DNA from: Microbacterium sp. Marseille-Q6965
Lineage (GTDB): Bacteria; Actinomycetota; Actinomycetes; Actinomycetales; Microbacteriaceae
Reading direction: 5' to 3'
DNA length: 64,000 nt
Assembly (NCBI RefSeq): GCF_946151065.1
Contig: NZ_CAMGZA010000001.1
Location: forward strand, 248,001 to 312,000
The position numbers were made by a program, and so were the translations under genes. Below are positions 60,508-64,000 of the stretch, piece by piece. The notes under the pieces are model-generated. The model was not told the DNA's origin, ran no database searches, and saw nothing but the letters and a program-made list of their open reading frames with translations. Positions within the stretch are counted from its first letter, which is position 1; each line of letters starts with the position of its first letter.

Positions 60508-61608
60508 ATGCGTGCCTTCGACACCGGGACTGACACGCCCGTCGATCCGGACTTCTGGCTCGGCGTGCTCGAGACGTTGCGGCAGGTGGGGCTGCAGGTG
60601 CTCTGGGCGGCCGTCACGGTGGCCGTCTGCGTGCTCATCGCGTGGGTGCTGCGCCGCGTCATCCAGCGCGTCGTGCATCGCATCGTCGAGGGCGCGAAGA
60701 GCAAGGCGGACGTCGCCGACACGCGCGCGATCGAGCGCTCACCGCTGGCATCGGTGCGGATCGTGCAGCGCTCCCGGACCCTCGGGTCGATCCTGACGAA
60801 CATCGTCAACGTGTCGTTGTTCGTCATCGCGGCGCTCCTGGTCATCGGGATCCTCGCGCCCGACCTGCTCGGCTCCCTCACTCTGCTGAGCGCCGCGGTC
60901 GGTGCGGGCCTCGGCTTCGGCGCGCAGAACATCGTCAAGGACGTGCTCAACGGCATCTTCATCGTCGCCGAGGACCAGATCGGCATCGGCGACGTGGTGG
61001 ATGTCGGGCTCGCCTCGGGCGTCGTCGAGTACGTCAGCGTGCGCATCACGCACGTGCGCGACGTGAACGGCACGCTCTGGTACGTGCGCAACGGCGAGAT
61101 CCTGCGCATCGGCAACATGTCGCAGGGATGGTCGCGCGTCGTGCTCGACGTGAGCCTGCCCGCCGACGTCGATGTCGACGATGTCGAGCAGACCCTCGGC
61201 GGCGTCGCCGCGGAGCTCGCACACGATCCCGCGTGGCGCTCCCGCCTGATCGGCGATCCGGAGGTGTGGGGGCTCGAGTCGGTCAGCGGCGACACCCTCG
61301 TGATGCGCCTCGTCGTGAAGTCGAAGCCGAGCACGAAGGAGGACGTCGCGGCCGAGTTGCGCAAGCGTCTGCGCGACGAGCTCCGCGCGCGCGGCGTCGA
61401 GCTGCCCGGCGTGGCGAGCGTCGACCTGACCGGCGCCCAGGGCGCGCTGCGCGTGCGGGGCGTCAACCCGCCGACGCGGCCCCAGACGATTCCCGCCCGC
61501 CCCACGTGGCACCCGCGCCGGGCCGCGGCGGCGACAGAGCGCAGCGGCGGCCCGGAACGGGACCGAGCCGAGCCGGACGCGGAGCGCTCCGGGGAGGAGA
61601 AGAAGTGA
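60508..61608 (+). CDS. MscS-family mechanosensitive ion channel
   Basis: It releases solutes on osmotic downshock. The 366-residue product has two membrane helices (about 28-48 and 95-122), then the pore-lining TM3 (LTLLSAAVGAGLGFGAQNIVKDVLNGIFIVAEDQ) and the beta domain (GIGDVVDVGLASGVVEYVSVRITHVRD). A cytoplasmic alpha/beta vestibule comes next, and the tail is disordered and Arg/Pro/Glu-rich. The ATG at 60508 lies 27 bases after pepN, with GGAGGGAG upstream. The stop overlaps the globin start as GTGA. Confidence 0.92.
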   Translation: MRAFDTGTDTPVDPDFWLGVLETLRQVGLQVLWAAVTVAVCVLIAWVLRRVIQRVVHRIVEGAKSKADVADTRAIERSPLASVRIVQRSRTLGSILTNIVNVSLFVIAALLVIGILAPDLLGSLTLLSAAVGAGLGFGAQNIVKDVLNGIFIVAEDQIGIGDVVDVGLASGVVEYVSVRITHVRDVNGTLWYVRNGEILRIGNMSQGWSRVVLDVSLPADVDVDDVEQTLGGVAAELAHDPAWRSRLIGDPEVWGLESVSGDTLVMRLVVKSKPSTKEDVAAELRKRLRDELRARGVELPGVASVDLTGAQGALRVRGVNPPTRPQTIPARPTWHPRRAAAATERSGGPERDRAEPDAERSGEEKK

Positions 61609-62018
61609 CCGACGAGACCAGCTTCTACGAGCAGGTGGGCGGCCGCGCGACCTTCGCCCGGCTGGCCGAGGCGTTCTACCGCGGCGTCGCCGACGACCCG
61701 GTGCTGCGACCGATGTACCCGGAGGAGGACCTGGGGCCCGCGCAAGAGCGCCTGCTGCTGTTCCTCGAGCAGTACTGGGGCGGCCCCACCGCGTACAGCG
61801 AGCAGCGCGGTCACCCCCGGCTCCGGATGCGGCACGCCCCCTTCCACGTCAACCCGGACGCACGCGACCGCTGGCTCGCGCACATGCGCGCGGCCGTGGA
61901 CGAGCTCGGCCTCTCCCCGCTGCACGAGGCGACCCTGTGGGACTACCTGCAGCGCGCGGCACACGCCATGGTGAACACGTTCGAGCCGACGCCCGGAGCC
62001 GCGCCCGCGGGCGACTGA
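61605..62018 (+). CDS. glbO: Truncated hemoglobin, group II (HbO-like)
   Basis: It binds oxygen with high affinity; HbO of mycobacteria is tied to respiration and oxidative stress. The 137-residue product has SFYEQVGGRATFARLAEAFYRGV, PMYPEEDLGPAQERLLLFLEQYWGGP and the haem-binding RMRHAPFHVNPDARDRWLAHM, with the proximal histidine in this last stretch. The GTG at 61605 overlaps the channel gene as GTGA, with GGGGAGGAG upstream, so the globin is translated with the channel. Confidence 0.94.
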   Translation: MTDETSFYEQVGGRATFARLAEAFYRGVADDPVLRPMYPEEDLGPAQERLLLFLEQYWGGPTAYSEQRGHPRLRMRHAPFHVNPDARDRWLAHMRAAVDELGLSPLHEATLWDYLQRAAHAMVNTFEPTPGAAPAGD

Positions 62019-62024
62019 GACGCG

Positions 62025-62684
62025 TCAGCGGCCGGTCGGCCGCACGTCGGTCAGACCCGATGCGGCCGGGCCGCGGCTGAGCACGTGGCCGCGGCGCAGC
62101 GTGACGCGCGTCCACCGGCCCGAGACGGTCACGCGGGCCTGTTCCTCGCCGCCGATGAACCCGAACGTGAAGGCCGCGAACGCGACGCCGAGCGGCAGAC
62201 CTCCGAGGTCGTCGTCCGGCGTGCTCCACACCGAGCCGCGCACGGCGCGCACCACGTCCTCGCCCGGGTTCTGCGGCAGGCGCTCGGCCACGGCCGCGAT
62301 CCCCCACTGCGCCCGACCCGCCAGCGTGGCGGCGGCGATCTCGCCGCGCGGCTCCCAACCGCCACGCGGCGGCGCGATGCCCGCCCACGCCGGCGCGATG
62401 GCGGTGTCCGGCAGCGCCAACGCGGACGGTTCGTCCGTGGCCGCGAGTTCGGCGACCACGAGATCGCACTCCAGCTCGGGATCGGCCGCCAGCACGCGCA
62501 TGGCCAGAACGGTCGGCGTGCGGTCCAGCAGGCCGCGCGGCGCGAGCGCCGCGCTCGTCATCGCGAGCACTCCCCCGGCTCCCTGGAGGCGCACCCCCTC
62601 GGCGCCCGCCTGGGCCGCGCGCCCCGCGAAGGTGAGGGCGTCGCGGGCGGAGTCGGCGTCGGCCAGCAGGAGTCGGGGGGCCAT
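62025..62684 (-). CDS. Conserved hypothetical protein divergent from tesB
   Basis: I do not recognise a family. The 219-residue Ala-rich soluble protein begins MAPRLLLADADSARDALTFAGRA. It has repeated small alpha/beta-like stretches (TPTVLAMRVLAADPELECDLVVAELAA) and ends with a strand-rich part (GVAFAAFTFGFIGGEEQARVTVSGRWTRVTLRRGHVL). No membrane helix or catalytic motif stands out. The start ATG at 62684 has TAGTCT 7 bases upstream and no ribosome site, predicting a leaderless mRNA. It converges on the globin gene with only 6 bases between. Confidence 0.72.
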   Translation of the reverse strand: MAPRLLLADADSARDALTFAGRAAQAGAEGVRLQGAGGVLAMTSAALAPRGLLDRTPTVLAMRVLAADPELECDLVVAELAATDEPSALALPDTAIAPAWAGIAPPRGGWEPRGEIAAATLAGRAQWGIAAVAERLPQNPGEDVVRAVRGSVWSTPDDDLGGLPLGVAFAAFTFGFIGGEEQARVTVSGRWTRVTLRRGHVLSRGPAASGLTDVRPTGR

Positions 62685-62704
62685 CCGACCTAGACTACTT
62701 TCTC
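62685..62704. promoter_or_regulatory. Bidirectional promoter with overlapping -10 boxes
   Basis: Only 20 bases separate two divergent start codons. TAGACTA at 62691-62697 reads TAGACT on the forward strand (62691-62696, 8 bases before the tesB GTG) and TAGTCT on the reverse strand (62692-62697, 7 bases before the other ATG). Each can be the -10 box of a leaderless mRNA. Neither gene has space for a ribosome-binding site. Confidence 0.55.
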
Positions 62705-63580
62705 GTGACCCGCGACCTTCCCTCCGATCCCGTCGAGATGCTGCGGAAGGTGCTCGCGCTCGACGAGACCGGGGCCCGCACCTCGAACGACATCTTCGTC
62801 GGCACCTCGCACCCCATGCCGAGCGGCCGCGTCTTCGGCGGGCAGGTACTCGCGCAGGCCGTCGTGGCCGCCACGCGTACCCTGCCCGACGATCGCCACC
62901 CCCACTCGCTGCACGGCTACTTCCTGCGGCCCGGGGATGTGCGCGCACCCATCACCTTCGCTGTGGACCGCGTGCACGACGGGCGCTCCTTCTCACGCCG
63001 CCGCATCCAGGCGTACCAGGAGGGGGTCCCGATCTTCTCGGGGATCGCCTCGTTCCAGGACGACGATCCGGGCATGGAGCACGAGATGCCCATGCCCGAC
63101 GTACCAGCGCCCGAGGATCTGCCCGACCCCGCACAGACGCATGCCGATCATCCGCAGTCGGGCCTGCTGCTGCGGGCGAACCCCATCGAGGTGCGGCACA
63201 CCACCGGCGACATCTGGCTGCGGGTCGACGAGCCGTCGCCGCAGCAGACCGTGTGGACGCGGATCCGTGGCCCCCTGGGCGACGACCCGGCGCTGCACCG
63301 AGCGGCGCTGGCCTACCTCAGCGACTTCACGATCCAGGAGCCGGTGATGCGCGCGAGCGGCGTGGCGTGGAGCGACCGGGGCGTGAAGACCGCGAGCCTC
63401 GACCACGCGATCTGGTGGCACCGGCCCGCGCGGGCCGACGAGTGGCTGCTGTACGTGCAGGAGTCGCCGAGCTCCCAGGGTGGGCGCGGGCTCGCCCTCG
63501 GTCGCCTCTACCGCCGCGACGGCGCGCTCGTGGCCACCGTGGCGCAGGAGATCATGCTGCGGGTTCCCGACCGCGCCTGA
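62705..63580 (+). CDS. tesB: Acyl-CoA thioesterase II
   Basis: It hydrolyses acyl-CoA to fatty acid and CoA. The 291-residue product is a tandem hot-dog protein with GGQVLAQAVVAATRTL, SLHGYFLRPGDVRAPITFAVDRVHDGRSFSRR split over the first half, and LAYLSDFTIQEP, SLDHAIWWHRP and QESPSSQGGRGLALG in the second. These contain the Asp-Thr-Gln catalytic network of TesB. The start is GTG at 62705, predicted leaderless or with a leader of one or two bases. Confidence 0.95.
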   Translation: MTRDLPSDPVEMLRKVLALDETGARTSNDIFVGTSHPMPSGRVFGGQVLAQAVVAATRTLPDDRHPHSLHGYFLRPGDVRAPITFAVDRVHDGRSFSRRRIQAYQEGVPIFSGIASFQDDDPGMEHEMPMPDVPAPEDLPDPAQTHADHPQSGLLLRANPIEVRHTTGDIWLRVDEPSPQQTVWTRIRGPLGDDPALHRAALAYLSDFTIQEPVMRASGVAWSDRGVKTASLDHAIWWHRPARADEWLLYVQESPSSQGGRGLALGRLYRRDGALVATVAQEIMLRVPDRA

Positions 63581-63598
63581 GCGTCGCCGACGACGTCC

Positions 63599-64000
63599 TC
63601 ACGCCGCGCGGGACGCCGTCAGGCACGCCTCCAGGGCCACCCAACCGAGCATCGCGCACTTGACGCGCATGACGTACTTGGCCACGCCCTGGAACGCCGC
63701 CGCGTCGCCGAGCGCTTCCGTCGGCTCGACCGCGCCGCGCGAGCGGAGCATCTCGCGGAACTCTCCGATGCGAGCGAAGGCCTCGTCGCGGTCGGCGTGC
63801 TCGAGCAGCTCCGACATGATCGACGCGGAGGCCATCGAGATGCTGCATCCCTGGCCGTCCCAGGCGAGCCGGTCGATCCGGCCGTCGGCATCGAGCGTGA
63901 CGCCGAGCGTGATCTCGTCGCCGCACGACGGGTTGAGCTCGTGGTGCGTGTGCGCGAGACCGGCGGGGTCGCCCTTGCCGTGCGGGTCGCGCGAGTGATC
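63599..64000 (-). CDS. sufU: SufU-like iron-sulfur cluster assembly protein (cut by window edge)
   Basis: SufU takes sulfur from SufS for Fe-S cluster building. The visible 133 residues have HHELNPSCGDEITLGV with the first cysteine, then WDGQGCSISMASASIMSELLEHA with the second, and a C-terminal VKCAMLGWVALEACL with the third zinc-binding cysteine. The N-terminal start lies beyond base 64000. The tail converges on tesB with an 18-base gap. Confidence 0.94.
   Translation of the reverse strand, partial: DHSRDPHGKGDPAGLAHTHHELNPSCGDEITLGVTLDADGRIDRLAWDGQGCSISMASASIMSELLEHADRDEAFARIGEFREMLRSRGAVEPTEALGDAAAFQGVAKYVMRVKCAMLGWVALEACLTASRAA

Overview
The window is GC-rich, tightly packed actinobacterial chromosome, almost certainly from the family Microbacteriaceae (Microbacterium-like). 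The reasons are the gene order (which follows the order known from Mycobacterium and other Actinobacteria over long stretches), an mIHF-type domain fused to guanylate kinase, frequent GTG starts, TAGGCT/TAGACT -10 boxes, and an actinobacterial ultrashort-stem ileS T-box. It is essentially all housekeeping core genome. I see no insertion sequence, prophage, CRISPR array, integron or rRNA.

Layout. 1-10.2 kb (reverse strand): the pyrimidine operon pyrR-pyrB-pyrC-(PH-like membrane protein)-carA-carB-pyrF, running into mIHF-gmk, rpoZ and metK (cut by the window edge). 10.2-20.7 kb (reverse): rpsD, a 62-residue membrane protein, alaS, ruvX, mltG, the shikimate genes aroE-aroC-aroK-aroB, efp and nusB. 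20.8-23.8 kb (reverse): a MacAB-like export system (adaptor, ATPase, FtsX-type permease), the most accessory-looking part of the window. 23.9-27.9 kb: rarA and a divergent small membrane protein, a DUF349 protein and an AbiEi-like protein. 27.9-36.6 kb (reverse): rel, secF-secD-yajC, ruvB-ruvA-ruvC, ndk and a DUF4233 gene. 36.6-44.4 kb: folC-ileS under a T-box, with valS divergent. 44.5-51.9 kb: an M3 peptidase (forward), clpX, clpP2, clpP1 (reverse), an F420-type oxidoreductase (forward) and trigger factor (reverse). 51.9-64 kb: tRNA-Pro, tRNA-Gly, gamma-carbonic anhydrase, Dps, an amidohydrolase, a Nei-type glycosylase, rpiB, ferrochelatase, pepN, a MscS channel, truncated hemoglobin, an unknown gene, tesB and the end of sufU.

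How it works together. Many neighbours overlap by 4 or 8 bases (ATGA, GTGA), so translation is coupled within the pyr, aro/ruvX, ruv, sec, folC-ileS and mscS-globin sets. Control visible in the DNA includes the ileS T-box, structured leaders before rpsD and metK, a sigma-R-like promoter before dps, a possible ClgR site before clpP1, and several leaderless transcripts whose -10 box lies 6-8 bases before the start codon. At 62685-62704 one 7-bp sequence can serve as the -10 box for two divergent genes.

I did not find an obvious undescribed defence, mobile or biosynthetic system. The best leads are regulatory (the shared -10, the rpsD and metK leaders) and the uncharacterised proteins at 6803-7306, 19776-19964, 25353-25631, 27355-27909 and 62025-62684. 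All calls come from reading the sequence, without database searches.
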